Assembly: GCF_000300995.1 (NCBI RefSeq)
Contig: NZ_AMRJ01000007.1
Location: 1-64,000 of the forward strand
DNA from: Alcanivorax hongdengensis A-11-3
GTDB taxonomy: Bacteria; Pseudomonadota; Gammaproteobacteria; Pseudomonadales; Alcanivoracaceae
Direction: 5' to 3'
DNA: 64,000 nt
Below are positions 35,359-44,498 of the stretch, piece by piece (position 1 is the stretch's first letter; every line of letters begins with the position of its first letter). Below the pieces are notes generated by a model. That model ran no database searches, was not told where the DNA came from, and saw nothing but the letters and a program-made list of their open reading frames with translations. Both the position numbers and the translations under genes were made by a program.

Positions 35359-36657
35359 TTAGCGGGCGCTCTGCGCCCGCTGCTCCATTTGTGACACTGG
35401 CAGGCTCAGTACCTGCTCTTCCCCTTCGCTGCGAGCGAGCAGCACCGATACCACACTGTCCCCCCAGATATTGACCGCAGTGCGGCACATATCCAATACC
35501 CGGTCTGTTACCAGTATCAGGCCAATGGCTTCCAGCGGCAGTCCAATGGCACCCAGAATCACGGTAATTGCCACCAGTGAGGCGGCCGGGATGCTGGCCA
35601 CACCGATGGAGGTCAGGACCGCGGTGAGCACAATCATGAACTGGGTTGTCAGTGACAGGTCCATGCCGTAGGCCTGGGCGATGAACATGGCGGCCACACA
35701 TTCATACAGTGCGGTGCCGTCCATATTGACGGTGGCCCCCAGGGGCAACACAAAGCTGCTGGTGCGCGGCGACACCCCGGCCCGTTTCTGGACACATTCC
35801 ATGGTCAGGGGCAGGGTAGCGGCGCTGCTGGCCGAAGAGAAGGCGGTGAGCAGCGCCGGTGTCATCGCCTGAACATGACGCAGCGGACTGCGGCGGGCCA
35901 CCAGGCGGATCATCAGTGGCATGAAAACGAAAGCATGGGTAAACAACGCCACCAGCACGGTGGCAAAGAACCAGGCCAGCGGAATGATGGCGTCCAGTCC
36001 GGTGCGTGTCACGGTGGCGGCGATCAGTGCGAAGACGCCCACCGGCGTGAAGCGGATGATCAGCATGGTAATGCGCATGACCACCAGATAGATGCCTTCA
36101 ATCAATTCACGCAGGGTTTGCGGCGCCTGGCCTTTTTCCACCCGCAGAAAGTAGCCGAACAGTAGTGAAAAGACGATCAGGCCCAGCATCTGACCATTGG
36201 CGGCCGCGGCGATAAGGTTGGGCGGCAGCATCTGGCGCAGGATGTCGGTGAAATCCCCGGCGCCACGGTCCTTGACGCTGGCCAGCGCTTCATGGGTATT
36301 GGCCGACAGGCCCAGCAGGTCCCTGGCGGGCGTGCCGTCAATGATGCCGGGGGCGAACAGGTTGACCATCAACAAGCCGATCAGTACTGCCACCAGGGTG
36401 GTGGTCATGTACAACGCCAGGGTCTTGATCCCCATACGACCGACACTTTTTCCCTGGCCGACACCGACCATGCCGGAAATGATGGCGGTGACAATCAGCG
36501 GTACCACCACCATCTTCAGGGCGTTAATGAAGAGACTGCCAATCAGGTCGTAGCCGGCCAGTAGTGGTATGCCCAGCAGGGTGCTCTGTTCCTGGGTCAG
36601 GGCGCCGGCGATCCCCCCGGCCAGCATGGCCAGAAAAATGGCGTGGTGTAATTTCAT
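35359..36657 (-). CDS. Dicarboxylate/amino-acid:cation symporter (DAACS family)
   Basis: A 432-residue GltP/GltT/DctA-type secondary transporter importing glutamate, aspartate or C4-dicarboxylates with Na+ or H+. About eight transmembrane helices and two re-entrant hairpins are evident. Family motifs are SSAATLPLTMECV (Ser-rich hairpin), NMDGTALYE (NMDGT helix) and ASIPAASLVAITVIL. The ATG at 36657 follows AGGGAACACC; an upstream frame is artefactual. Its substrate is not fixed by sequence here. It is the third gene after amtB and an unknown gene, so nitrogen control may reach it. Confidence 0.88.
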   Translation of the reverse strand: MKLHHAIFLAMLAGGIAGALTQEQSTLLGIPLLAGYDLIGSLFINALKMVVVPLIVTAIISGMVGVGQGKSVGRMGIKTLALYMTTTLVAVLIGLLMVNLFAPGIIDGTPARDLLGLSANTHEALASVKDRGAGDFTDILRQMLPPNLIAAAANGQMLGLIVFSLLFGYFLRVEKGQAPQTLRELIEGIYLVVMRITMLIIRFTPVGVFALIAATVTRTGLDAIIPLAWFFATVLVALFTHAFVFMPLMIRLVARRSPLRHVQAMTPALLTAFSSASSAATLPLTMECVQKRAGVSPRTSSFVLPLGATVNMDGTALYECVAAMFIAQAYGMDLSLTTQFMIVLTAVLTSIGVASIPAASLVAITVILGAIGLPLEAIGLILVTDRVLDMCRTAVNIWGDSVVSVLLARSEGEEQVLSLPVSQMEQRAQSAR

Positions 36658-36731
36658 GGTGTTCCCTGTTGCCTGCCTGCGTTTTGGGCCAAGGTTACCT
36701 GATATCGCGCACGGACACAGGCGTCTCGCGC

Positions 36732-37352
36732 TCAGAGCAGCTCGCGCAGGGCGCTCTGCAGGCCGGGGTTGTGTTGAGCGGTACTGTCGTAGGCCTGCTT
36801 GAGCAGACGGTCGGCCTCCACCGGGCCGATGCGTTCGCAAAGCAGCACATAGGCCCGGTTGAGCTGGGTGCGCAGGGGACCAATGTCCAGCGGTGACAGG
36901 GCTTGCTGGGGATGTTGCAGCCAGCTTTCCATCACCAGACGGATCTGGGCGGGGGTATTTTTCTGGCGTAACTGGGCAAGCATGTCCAGGCGTAGCTGGC
37001 TGGCCTGCTGCTCACCCAGGCGCTGCCAGATGGCATGTTGCAGCAGCTGGAAAGCCTGGGTGCAGGGGTGGCGTTCCGGGCTGTCCGGCTGGCTCTGCGA
37101 CCAGGGGTCTGCCTGGAGTTCGCTGACTGGCAGGCTCATGGCCTGCACCAGGCTCATATGGATGTGATGACGCCGGTCGGCCAGATCGAACAGGCGGCAC
37201 AGCTCACTGACAAACCCTTGCAGGGAAAAGCGTGGTCGGTCCGCATAGGAGTCCTGCCACAGGCTGATGGCTTCCAGCAGCAGACGCTCCTCCATGAAGG
37301 GCGACAGGCCGGTGATGATGGCACGGCGGCGACGGCTCAGTTCCTGGCTCAT
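36732..37352 (-). CDS. Conserved-looking alpha-helical protein of unknown function downstream of amtB
   Basis: A 206-residue soluble, Gln/Leu-rich, probably all-helical protein. It opens with basic residues (LSRRRRAIITG) and has no signal peptide, transmembrane segment or recognisable motif. Its ATG shares one base with the amtB stop (TGATG), implying tight coupling with the ammonium channel. amtB is usually paired with glnK, but this protein has no PII features (no T-loop Tyr), so it is not a PII homologue. Function unknown; a partner of AmtB is a reasonable but untested idea. Confidence 0.6.
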   Translation of the reverse strand: MSQELSRRRRAIITGLSPFMEERLLLEAISLWQDSYADRPRFSLQGFVSELCRLFDLADRRHHIHMSLVQAMSLPVSELQADPWSQSQPDSPERHPCTQAFQLLQHAIWQRLGEQQASQLRLDMLAQLRQKNTPAQIRLVMESWLQHPQQALSPLDIGPLRTQLNRAYVLLCERIGPVEADRLLKQAYDSTAQHNPGLQSALRELL

Positions 37353-38641
37353 CAGCGACGCTCCATGTCGGTGGCCAGGTCGGCATCGTAGAGGTTGCCG
37401 CTGGCAAACTCCGGATAACCGGATTCCGCATGTTCGCTCACATCCAGGCCGCGCTGCTCATGGATGGCCGGGGCACGTAGCCCTGCCAGGATGGCCACCA
37501 GCATGTACATGATCAGGGCGGTGAAGAAGGCCCAGCCAAAGGCCACCACGATGCCCAGTAGCTGCACCAGGATCCGCTGACTGTCGAACAGGTCGCCATC
37601 GTAGAACAGACCGGCGGCCAGTGTTCCCCAGGCACCGGCAAAGGCGTGTACTGGCACCGCGCCGACCACATCGTCCAGTCGCATGGCCAGCATCAGACGC
37701 CCACCCAGGGCCGCCAGCAGGCCGGCCAGGAAACCGGTAATAATGGCATAGCCCGGTACCATGGTGGCGCAGCCGGCGGTAATGGCCACCAAACCGGCGA
37801 TGCTGCCGTTGACGGTTTCGGTGAGCAGCACCGGGCGGCGGCTTAATACCCGGTAAAGCACACTGCCCACGGCGCCGGCGGCGGCTGCCAGCTGGGTGTT
37901 GAGATTGACGCGGGCAATATCCACGGAGGCGGCCAGGGTGGAGCCACCATTGAAACCGAACCAGCCGAACCAGAGGATAAAGCCGCCCAGCGCCACATAG
38001 GACAGGTTGTGGCCGGGGATGGTGCGCGGTTTGCCTTTCTGGTCAAACCGGCCAAGCCGGGGACCCACTACCATGATGCCGGCCAGGGCGCACCAGCCAC
38101 CAATGCTGTGGACCACGGTGGAGCCGGCGAAGTCGATGAAGCCCAGCTGGTTGAGCCAGCCATTGCTGTTCCAGGCCCAGCTGCCGTAAAGCGGATAAAT
38201 CAGCCCGGTGATCAACATGGCACCGCACAGGTAGCCCACATAGCGCGTGCGTTCGGCCATGGCCCCGGAGGCGATGGTGGCGGCGGTGGCGGCAAACATG
38301 ATCTGGAACAGCAGCATGGCCCAGGTGCTGCTGGAGCCATGGCTGAGCATGAAGCCATCTTCACCAAACCAGCCACTGGGGTTGCTGCCAAACATGATGC
38401 CGTAGCCCACGGCCCAGAACACCAGGGTGCCGACGCACAGGTCCATGTAGTTTTTCATGACCACGTTCAAGGCGTTCTTGGCCCGGCTCAGGCCACTTTC
38501 CAGCAGAGCGAAGCCGGCCTGCATGATAAAGACCAGCGCGGCAGCGGTGGTGACCCAGACGATGTCGGTGGCGCTCATGTCACTGGCGTGGCTGACGGTG
38601 GGTAGAAGAAGCAGGGACGCAAAAAGGGGCGGCAGTTTCAT
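37352..38641 (-). CDS. amtB: Ammonium transporter AmtB
   Basis: A 429-residue Amt/Rh channel with a signal peptide (MKLPPLFASLLLLPTVSHA) and eleven predicted helices. The twin pore His region is visible: STVVHSIGGWCALAG (first His) and VPVHAFAGAWGTLAAG (second His). DFAGSTVVH is the family signature. It conducts ammonia or ammonium in nitrogen-poor conditions. A sigma-54 promoter about 40 bp upstream and a possible NtrC site fit regulation by nitrogen limitation. No glnK gene follows; an unknown gene takes its place. Confidence 0.95.
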   Translation of the reverse strand: MKLPPLFASLLLLPTVSHASDMSATDIVWVTTAAALVFIMQAGFALLESGLSRAKNALNVVMKNYMDLCVGTLVFWAVGYGIMFGSNPSGWFGEDGFMLSHGSSSTWAMLLFQIMFAATAATIASGAMAERTRYVGYLCGAMLITGLIYPLYGSWAWNSNGWLNQLGFIDFAGSTVVHSIGGWCALAGIMVVGPRLGRFDQKGKPRTIPGHNLSYVALGGFILWFGWFGFNGGSTLAASVDIARVNLNTQLAAAAGAVGSVLYRVLSRRPVLLTETVNGSIAGLVAITAGCATMVPGYAIITGFLAGLLAALGGRLMLAMRLDDVVGAVPVHAFAGAWGTLAAGLFYDGDLFDSQRILVQLLGIVVAFGWAFFTALIMYMLVAILAGLRAPAIHEQRGLDVSEHAESGYPEFASGNLYDADLATDMERR

Positions 38642-38681
38642 GGTCTGTTCCCGATCAGAGAGAGGAGTCTGCTCTCTAGAT

Positions 38682-38697
38682 AGCAACGGCTGTGCCA
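38682..38697 (-). promoter_or_regulatory. Sigma-54 promoter of amtB
   Basis: Reading leftward, TGGCAC-N5-TTGCT matches the -24/-12 consensus exactly. It sits 41 bp upstream of the amtB start codon and implies RpoN plus an enhancer-binding protein, most likely NtrC. Confidence 0.85.
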
Positions 38698-38767
38698 GAC
38701 TTGAAAAAGGCGTTAATACGTTTGGATTAAGGAAAACGGCTTATTTATATGCGCAAATTTGGGGCGC

Positions 38768-38783
38768 TGCGCCATGCGGGTGC
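38768..38783. promoter_or_regulatory. Possible NtrC binding site
   Basis: TGCGCC-N5-GGTGC is an imperfect palindrome resembling TGCACC-N5-GGTGCA. It lies about 70 bp upstream of the -24 element, the usual distance for an NtrC enhancer. One site alone is weak evidence. Confidence 0.35.
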
Positions 38784-38793
38784 GGCGCCTGCG

Positions 38794-39273
38794 TCAGGCT
38801 GGTGCGGGCTGAGGCGTGCAAAGCTGCAGAATCTGCTGGTATTGACGGTCGGATATCTTCTGGATGGAGAGCCGTGGGCGAATGACCAGCTCCATATCCG
38901 CGAATTCCGGGTGTTGCTTGATAGCGCTGAGGGTCAGCGGATTGGCAAACGCGTTGAGAAAGCGCACATCCACCTGGTACCAGCGCGGCTCATCCGGCTG
39001 GCTGCGCGGGTCATGGCCGGCGTGCTGGTGGTCAAACTGGCTGGGGTCCGGGTAGGGGGCACTGACCACTTCCGCCTCGCCGACAATGGCTGGCTGCGCG
39101 CAGCTGGAGTGATAAATCAACACCCGGTCGCCTTGCTGGATTTCATCGCGCAGGCGATTGCGTGCCTGGAAGTTGCGAACCCCGTCCCAGCCGGTGGTTT
39201 GCCCGGAGGCCCGCTGCAGGTCCTGCAGACTGAAGCTGTCAGGCTCGGTCTTGAATAACCAGATCTGGTTCAC
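38794..39273 (-). CDS. EVE-domain protein (THYN1-like)
   Basis: A 159-residue single EVE domain, the PUA-like fold that binds modified bases. Signature elements are IWLFKTEPDSFS, GWDGVRNFQARN and DRVLIYHS. GTG start at 39273 overlaps the stop of the upstream unknown gene (GTGA), so the two are coupled. Family members read methylated or otherwise modified cytosines in DNA or RNA; the ligand here is unknown. Confidence 0.88.
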   Translation of the reverse strand: MNQIWLFKTEPDSFSLQDLQRASGQTTGWDGVRNFQARNRLRDEIQQGDRVLIYHSSCAQPAIVGEAEVVSAPYPDPSQFDHQHAGHDPRSQPDEPRWYQVDVRFLNAFANPLTLSAIKQHPEFADMELVIRPRLSIQKISDRQYQQILQLCTPQPAPA

Positions 39274-39641
39274 CGTGAAAAGCTCTCCGTCAGCAATCGC
39301 TTGGCCTGCTCCACGGAGGCGGTGGCCATCACGGGAAAGGCGGGCTTGTTCAGCCGTAGCATCATATTCATAAAGGTGCGGTTAAGCACGTTTTCAATGA
39401 CCAGCACCTTGGCCTGGGTAATGCTGGCGAATTCCTCGCTGCAGGCGAAACGGGCGGCCAGCATGTTGAGACTGGCGATCCTGCCGGTATAGATAACGTG
39501 CTGCTTGCGCTGCTTGTGTTTGAGGAAAAGCGCCATGCGCTGGCGCAGGATGTTCTGCTCCACAGGAATATCGATCGCGGTGCCGTGGCGGATGCTGACG
39601 ATGGTAAAAGCACCGTCCTGCCAAACGTTAACCGGGCCCAT
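39270..39641 (-). CDS. Conserved hypothetical protein coupled to an EVE-domain gene
   Basis: A 123-residue cytosolic protein with alternating strand and helix stretches (FTIVSIRHGTAIDIPV, AKVLVIENVLNRTFMNMMLRL, PAFPVMATASVEQAKRLL). The end resembles the tail of STAS-like proteins, with a short strand then the AxxVEQAKxLL helix, but I cannot assign the family firmly. ATG preceded by GAG. Divergent from prmB. Confidence 0.55.
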   Translation of the reverse strand: MGPVNVWQDGAFTIVSIRHGTAIDIPVEQNILRQRMALFLKHKQRKQHVIYTGRIASLNMLAARFACSEEFASITQAKVLVIENVLNRTFMNMMLRLNKPAFPVMATASVEQAKRLLTESFSR

Positions 39642-39728
39642 ACTGGTCTCGCTGTATTGTCATGTAGCAGTCCTTATACCTGATTTTGTGCTAACCTTCA
39701 GCGCCCCATGACCGGCGGAGGACCCCTG

Positions 39729-40655
39729 GTGATCAGTGAGCAACACCTGCAAGAGGCCGCAGCGAGCCTGCACACCCTGCGTGATTGTCTGCGCTACGGG
39801 GAAACCTGCCTGCGCGCCGGTCAGGTCTTCTATGGCCATGGCAACGACGACCCCTGGGATGAAGCCCTGGCCCTGTTGCTTCACACCTTGTCGCTGCCGC
39901 TGGACAGTGACCCGCGCATTCTGGATGCCCGCCTGCTGCCCAGCGAGGTGGCCGCTTACCTGGCGCTGCTGGTCCGGCGGGTCAACGAGCGGGTGCCGGT
40001 GCCTTACCTGACCCGGCAAGCCTGGTTCTGCGGCCTGCCTTTTTATGTGGATGAGCGCGTGTTGATTCCGCGCTCGCCGCTGGCGGAATTGATTGAGCAA
40101 CAGTTTGCACCCTGGTTGGTGCCGGAGCAGGTGCATCGTGTACTGGACCTGTGTACCGGCAGTGGTTGTATCGCCATTGCCTGCGCCTATGCCTTCGAAC
40201 AGGCGCAGGTGGATGGCAGTGATATCAGTGAGGATGCCCTGGCGGTATGCCGCGAGAACATTGCCCGGCATGGCCTGGAAGGGCAGGTGAGTGCCGTGCT
40301 GTCCGATGGCCTGGCCCAGGTGGCTGGCCCCTATGATCTGATTGTTTCCAATCCGCCCTATGTGGATGCCCGGGATATGGCTGCGCTGCCGGATGAATAC
40401 CGCCACGAGCCGGAACTGGCACTGGCCTCCGGCGACGACGGGCTGGACTTCACCCGTCGTCTGTTACGTGAGGCGCCGGACCAGCTCAGCGAGCAGGGCG
40501 TATTGATCGTGGAGGTGGGCAACAGCTGGGAGGCCATGCTGGCCGAGTGGCCGGAAGTGCCCTTTTTCTGGTTTGAATTCGAGCGGGGCGGGCACGGGGT
40601 ATTCATGCTGACTCGCCAACAGCTGCTAGAATATCGCCACGTTTTTTCTGATTGA
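39729..40655 (+). CDS. prmB: Ribosomal protein L3 N5-glutamine methyltransferase
   Basis: A 308-residue SAM-dependent enzyme that methylates a Gln in ribosomal protein L3. The SAM motif is VLDLCTGSGCIAIACA, and the catalytic NPPY occurs in VSNPPYVDARD. The N-terminal helical domain and FYVDERVLIPRSPLAELI are typical of PrmB rather than PrmC. GTG at 39729 was chosen because GGAGGA lies 6 nt upstream; an in-frame ATG at 39708 lacks a ribosome-binding site but is the alternative start (315 residues). aroC follows at 41 bp, the common prmB-aroC pair. Confidence 0.92.
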   Translation: MISEQHLQEAAASLHTLRDCLRYGETCLRAGQVFYGHGNDDPWDEALALLLHTLSLPLDSDPRILDARLLPSEVAAYLALLVRRVNERVPVPYLTRQAWFCGLPFYVDERVLIPRSPLAELIEQQFAPWLVPEQVHRVLDLCTGSGCIAIACAYAFEQAQVDGSDISEDALAVCRENIARHGLEGQVSAVLSDGLAQVAGPYDLIVSNPPYVDARDMAALPDEYRHEPELALASGDDGLDFTRRLLREAPDQLSEQGVLIVEVGNSWEAMLAEWPEVPFFWFEFERGGHGVFMLTRQQLLEYRHVFSD

Positions 40656-40696
40656 TCTGGTGACAACAGGGCCCCGAGTGCCCGTAGAGGAATCGC

Positions 40697-41794
40697 ATGT
40701 CCGGTAACAGTTTTGGTGAACGTTTTCGCATAACCACCTTTGGTGAGAGTCATGGCCTGGCGCTGGGAGCCATTGTCGATGGCTGCCCGCCGGGGCTGGC
40801 GATCAGCGAGGCGGACCTGCAGGTGGAGCTGGACCGGCGCAAGCCTGGCACCAGCCGCTACACCACCCAGCGGCGCGAACCGGACCAGGTGAAGATTCTG
40901 TCCGGTGTCTTTGAGGGCAAGACCACCGGCACCTCCATCGGTCTGCTGATCGAGAACACCGACCAGAAATCCAAGGATTATTCCAATATCGCCGGTACCT
41001 TCCGCCCCGGCCATGCGGATTACACCTACACCCAGAAATACGGCTTCCGGGATTACCGTGGCGGGGGGCGCTCGTCCGCCCGGGAAACCGCCATGCGGGT
41101 GGCCGCCGGCGCTATCGCCCGCAAGTTTCTGCATGAGCGCCTGGGGATCCGTATTTATGGCGGCTGTACCCAGATTGGCCCGATTCACGCCGAGCAGTTC
41201 GACTGGCAGGCGGTCAACGACAACCCTTTCTTCTTCCCTGACGCGGCCAAGGTGCCGGCCCTGGAGGACCTGATCAATGGCCTGCGCAAGGATGGCTCAT
41301 CGATTGGCGCCCGGGTGGAAGTGTTTGCCGACGGCGTGCCGCCGGGCTGGGGGGAACCGGTATTTGATCGCATCGATGCCGATCTGGCCAAGGCCATGAT
41401 GTCCATCAACGCGGTCAAGGGCGTGGAAATCGGTGACGGTTTTGCGGTGGTCAACCAGCGCGGTGAACAGCACCGTGATGAAATGACCCCGGAGGGTTTT
41501 CTCAGCAACCATGCCGGCGGGGTTCTGGGGGGCATCAGCTCCGGGCAAACCCTGCGGGTGGCCATGGCGCTCAAGCCCACCTCCAGTATTCTGATTCCCG
41601 GCCAGAGCATCAATCTGGACGGTGAGGCCGCCGAGGTAGTCACCAAGGGGCGTCACGACCCCTGTGTGGGTGTGCGAGCTACCCCCATCGCCGAGGCCAT
41701 GCTGGCTCTGGTGTTGATGGATCATTACCTGCGCCATCGTGCCCAGAACGCGGATGTGGTGCCGCCTTTCGCGCCGATTCCCGGCCAGGCCTGA
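40697..41794 (+). CDS. aroC: Chorismate synthase
   Basis: A 365-residue enzyme converting EPSP to chorismate, requiring reduced FMN. Signatures: [15 protein letters not shown] near the N-terminus, [14 protein letters not shown] with the His, [19 protein letters not shown], and [16 protein letters not shown]. The end ([18 protein letters not shown]) is complete. It supplies chorismate for aromatic amino acids and folate, including the trp genes later in the window. Confidence 0.97.
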   Translation: MSGNSFGERFRITTFGESHGLALGAIVDGCPPGLAISEADLQVELDRRKPGTSRYTTQRREPDQVKILSGVFEGKTTGTSIGLLIENTDQKSKDYSNIAGTFRPGHADYTYTQKYGFRDYRGGGRSSARETAMRVAAGAIARKFLHERLGIRIYGGCTQIGPIHAEQFDWQAVNDNPFFFPDAAKVPALEDLINGLRKDGSSIGARVEVFADGVPPGWGEPVFDRIDADLAKAMMSINAVKGVEIGDGFAVVNQRGEQHRDEMTPEGFLSNHAGGVLGGISSGQTLRVAMALKPTSSILIPGQSINLDGEAAEVVTKGRHDPCVGVRATPIAEAMLALVLMDHYLRHRAQNADVVPPFAPIPGQA

Positions 41795-41845
41795 TCAGGG
41801 CCTGGCAGCCTGTTGAGCAACAGCCTGCCAGCGACAGGGGTCACC

Positions 41846-42991
41846 ATGCCGTATTACTGGCGCCTTTCCGGCTTTTACTTCTTCTATTTCGGATTGCTTG
41901 GCACCCTGGTGCCTTACTGGTCCCTGTACCTGCGTGATCTGGGATTCAACCCGGCGGCTATCGGGACTCTGATGGCCATCCCCCAGCTGACCAAGATTGG
42001 CGCCCCCAATCTGTGGGGCTGGTTGGCGGACCGCAGCGGTCAGCGGCTGCGTATCATCCGGCTGGGCAACTTTACCGCGGCACTGGTGTTTCTGCCGGTG
42101 TTCTGGATTGATGCCTTCTGGAGCATGGCGGCCCTGTTGGTGGCCTTCAGCTTCTTCTGGAACGCGGTACTGGCCCAGTTCGAGGTGCTCACCCTGCAGA
42201 CGCTGGGGCGCCATGCGCACCGATACAGTCATGTGCGCCTGTGGGGCTCGGTGGGCTTTATCGCTGCGGTGCTGGTGCTGGGCGAGCTGCTGGATCGCAT
42301 GAGTACCTCCCTGCTGCCCTGGGTGCTCAGCGCCATCCTCTGGTTGCTGTGGCTGGGAACGTTGACGTTGCCGGCTGGTCAGGCGACGGGCCACGGCACG
42401 CAAAAGTCAGCCGCAAGCCCGCTGTGGCCGCTGCTGAAGCGCCCGCAGGTGGCGCTGTTTCTGCTGGCGGCTTTTCTCATGCAGCTGTCCCATGGCCCGT
42501 ACTACACCTTTTACAGCATCTACCTGCAGGATCTTGGCTTCAGCAAATTTACCGTCGGTTGCCTGTGGGCGTTGGGCGTGCTGGCGGAGGTGGGCCTGTT
42601 CGTGGTCATGCATCGTTTGCTGCAACGCTATTCCATGCCCGCCATCCTGATTGCCAGCCTGTTGCTGGCGGCCCTGCGCTGGGCTGTGATCGGCATGGTG
42701 GGTGATTCGCTATGGTGGCTGGCTGCGGCGCAACTACTGCATGCCGCCACCTTCGGCAGCTTCCATGCGGCCAGCATTGCCTGGGTACAAAGACAGTTTG
42801 GAAGTGCCCTGGCGGGGCAGGGACAGGCGCTCTATTCCAGTCTGGGTTATGGTGCGGGCTGGGCGGCCGGCGCCTGGCTGTCCGGCAAATACTGGCATAT
42901 ATTCGGGGCGCAACTGTTTTACGCGGCGGCGCTGGCAGCCTTGCTGGCGGCCCTGATCATGATCGCCGGGAGGCTGAACCATGCATCCTGA
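41846..42991 (+). CDS. MFS transporter (HcaT/phenylpropionate-permease type)
   Basis: A 381-residue major-facilitator protein with about 12 transmembrane helices. N-terminal FFYFGLLGTLVPYWSLYL, the loop motif GWLADRSGQR between helices 2 and 3, and HVRLWGSVGFIAAVLV are typical of the MFS_1-like/3-phenylpropionate permease family. The substrate is not known. ATG at 41846 is preferred over an upstream TTG frame. It overlaps the next gene by 11 bp and lies 52 bp after aroC. Confidence 0.82.
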   Translation: MPYYWRLSGFYFFYFGLLGTLVPYWSLYLRDLGFNPAAIGTLMAIPQLTKIGAPNLWGWLADRSGQRLRIIRLGNFTAALVFLPVFWIDAFWSMAALLVAFSFFWNAVLAQFEVLTLQTLGRHAHRYSHVRLWGSVGFIAAVLVLGELLDRMSTSLLPWVLSAILWLLWLGTLTLPAGQATGHGTQKSAASPLWPLLKRPQVALFLLAAFLMQLSHGPYYTFYSIYLQDLGFSKFTVGCLWALGVLAEVGLFVVMHRLLQRYSMPAILIASLLLAALRWAVIGMVGDSLWWLAAAQLLHAATFGSFHAASIAWVQRQFGSALAGQGQALYSSLGYGAGWAAGAWLSGKYWHIFGAQLFYAAALAALLAALIMIAGRLNHAS

Positions 42992-43481
42992 CCACGACCC
43001 CTATGCTCCCTCATCGGCGGCGGCTACCCCCGTTTACAGGCGGCCGGTACCCGACCGTCCCTGGATGGGCGCCATTGTCGGCGTGATCGTCGACATGGGC
43101 AGCACCATCGTGTTCAGCATTGCCATGTTTTTTGTGCTGGGCATGGCGGTTGCCCTGTCCGGGCGTGCCGATGTTTCCGAGCAGATGCTTGTTGCCATGA
43201 GTCAGTCGTCCCCCTGGCGGGAAATCGGCCTGATGGTGGGTGGCTTGGGTTCCCTGATCGGTGGTTATGTCTGCTTGCGGCTGGCAGGGCGATCCCTGGC
43301 TGGCGCAGCCTGGCGCATGGTGCTGGTGACATTGATGACCGCAGTGCCGATGTATTTTATCAGCACTGCCCAGATCGACTGGCAGCAACGGCTGCTTAAC
43401 TGGGGCATATCCTTCGGTGCCATGGCGCTGGGCTGGGTCCTGGGGCACTGGCGCAACCGCCAGCTTTACCATTACGACTGA
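42981..43481 (+). CDS. Four-helix inner-membrane protein of unknown function
   Basis: A 166-residue protein with a Pro/Ala-rich N-terminus (about 28 residues, no signal peptide) and about four transmembrane segments (GAIVGVIVDMGSTIVFSIA, LMVGGLGSLIGGYVC, MVLVTLMTAVPMYF, WGISFGAMALGWVLGH). The start overlaps the MFS gene by 11 bp; the end overlaps the convergent LysR gene by 10 bp. Family not recognised. Confidence 0.65.
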   Translation: MHPDHDPYAPSSAAATPVYRRPVPDRPWMGAIVGVIVDMGSTIVFSIAMFFVLGMAVALSGRADVSEQMLVAMSQSSPWREIGLMVGGLGSLIGGYVCLRLAGRSLAGAAWRMVLVTLMTAVPMYFISTAQIDWQQRLLNWGISFGAMALGWVLGHWRNRQLYHYD

Positions 43482-44356
43482 ATCAGACTGTCCCGGCGCA
43501 GGGCTTCCAGGAAGGCTTTGGCCGCGTTGGACTGGCTGCGGCCGGGGTGGATGACCACGCCCAGCTGTCGGCACGGCAGCGGCACATCCACATCCAGTTG
43601 CACCACGGACGAGTCCACCATGGTGGCCGGCAGTACGCTCCAGCCCAGACCGATGGATACCATCATGTGGATGGTTTCCAGATAGTTGGTGGACATGGCA
43701 ATGTCCAGCTTCAGGTTGTGCTCGTCGAACAGCTTCTCCACGATACCGCGGGTGAAGGTGATCGGTGATGGCAGGATGGCGCTGTGTCGGGGCAGGGTTT
43801 CCAGTGTGATGTCTTTGGCCCTGGCCAGCGGGTGCTCCGGGGCGCACATGAACACCAGCGGATCTTCCCAGATCTTTTCACTGTAGAGGCGCTCATCCGG
43901 CTGCGGTGGCAGGGTCACCACGCCCATCTCCAGCTCGCCGTGCAGTACATCTTCCCAGGCTTCTTCCGAATCGATGAAGTGAATATCCAGCTTCACCTGG
44001 GGGTAGTCCCGGGAAAACTGTCGCAATACCGGTGGCAGGCGATGCAGGCCGATATGGTGACTGGTGCCGATGCGCAGCTTGCCGGCCACCTCGCCGGACA
44101 GGTCATGGATGGCTCTCGCCATGTCCTCCACGTCCATCAGCACCTGGCGGGCCCGGGGCAACAGGGCGCGGCCGGCTTCGGTAAGCTGTATCTGGCGACC
44201 GACGCGGTCAAACAGGCGGGCTTCCAGCTGCTGTTCGAGCAGGGCGATGCGCTTGCTGATGGCCGGCTGGGTGATGTAAAGGCGCTCGGCGGCGGCGGAG
44301 AAAGAACCGGTTTCCGCCACGGCCATAAAGGCGTGCAGGGTGGGCGTATCAATCAT
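43472..44356 (-). CDS. LysR-family transcriptional regulator
   Basis: A 294-residue LTTR. The N-terminal winged helix (residues 1-60) has the HTH FSAAAERLYITQPAISKRI; the C-terminal effector domain contains GKLRIGTSHHIGLHRLPP and GLGWSVLPATMVD. It is divergent from leuC, a frequent arrangement in Pseudomonadales and relatives, so it likely controls leuCD-leuB in response to a pathway metabolite. Its effector cannot be deduced from sequence. Confidence 0.88.
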   Translation of the reverse strand: MIDTPTLHAFMAVAETGSFSAAAERLYITQPAISKRIALLEQQLEARLFDRVGRQIQLTEAGRALLPRARQVLMDVEDMARAIHDLSGEVAGKLRIGTSHHIGLHRLPPVLRQFSRDYPQVKLDIHFIDSEEAWEDVLHGELEMGVVTLPPQPDERLYSEKIWEDPLVFMCAPEHPLARAKDITLETLPRHSAILPSPITFTRGIVEKLFDEHNLKLDIAMSTNYLETIHMMVSIGLGWSVLPATMVDSSVVQLDVDVPLPCRQLGVVIHPGRSQSNAAKAFLEALRRDSLIQS

Positions 44357-44388
44357 GCATCAGGTCCGGAATGGGCGATGACGGCATA

Positions 44389-44400
44389 ATAATTCGTTAT
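44389..44400. promoter_or_regulatory. Candidate LysR operator in the leuC intergenic region
   Basis: ATAA-TTCG-TTAT is an interrupted palindrome with an AT-rich LTTR-like centre, about 33 bp downstream of the LysR start codon side and upstream of leuC. Consistent with a regulator-binding site; not specific. Confidence 0.4.
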
Positions 44401-44421
44401 CTCAAAAATGAAAAATATGAA

Positions 44422-44451
44422 TTGGATTTATTGATGGGGGCACCCTACATT
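44422..44451 (+). promoter_or_regulatory. Candidate leuC promoter
   Basis: TTGGAT (44422-44427), an 18-bp spacer and TACATT (44446-44451) precede leuC by about 48 bp. It is moderate on both boxes, compatible with activation by the divergent LysR protein. Confidence 0.35.
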
Positions 44452-44498
44452 AATAGTCAGTGATAAACCAGCGGCTGAGGCCGCCAAGGGAGACAGGC

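Noticed and set aside
35361-35381. A strong 9-bp hairpin at the convergent end of the small membrane gene and symporter as a terminator
   Set aside because: No T tract on either side, and it lies within the symporter's last codons.
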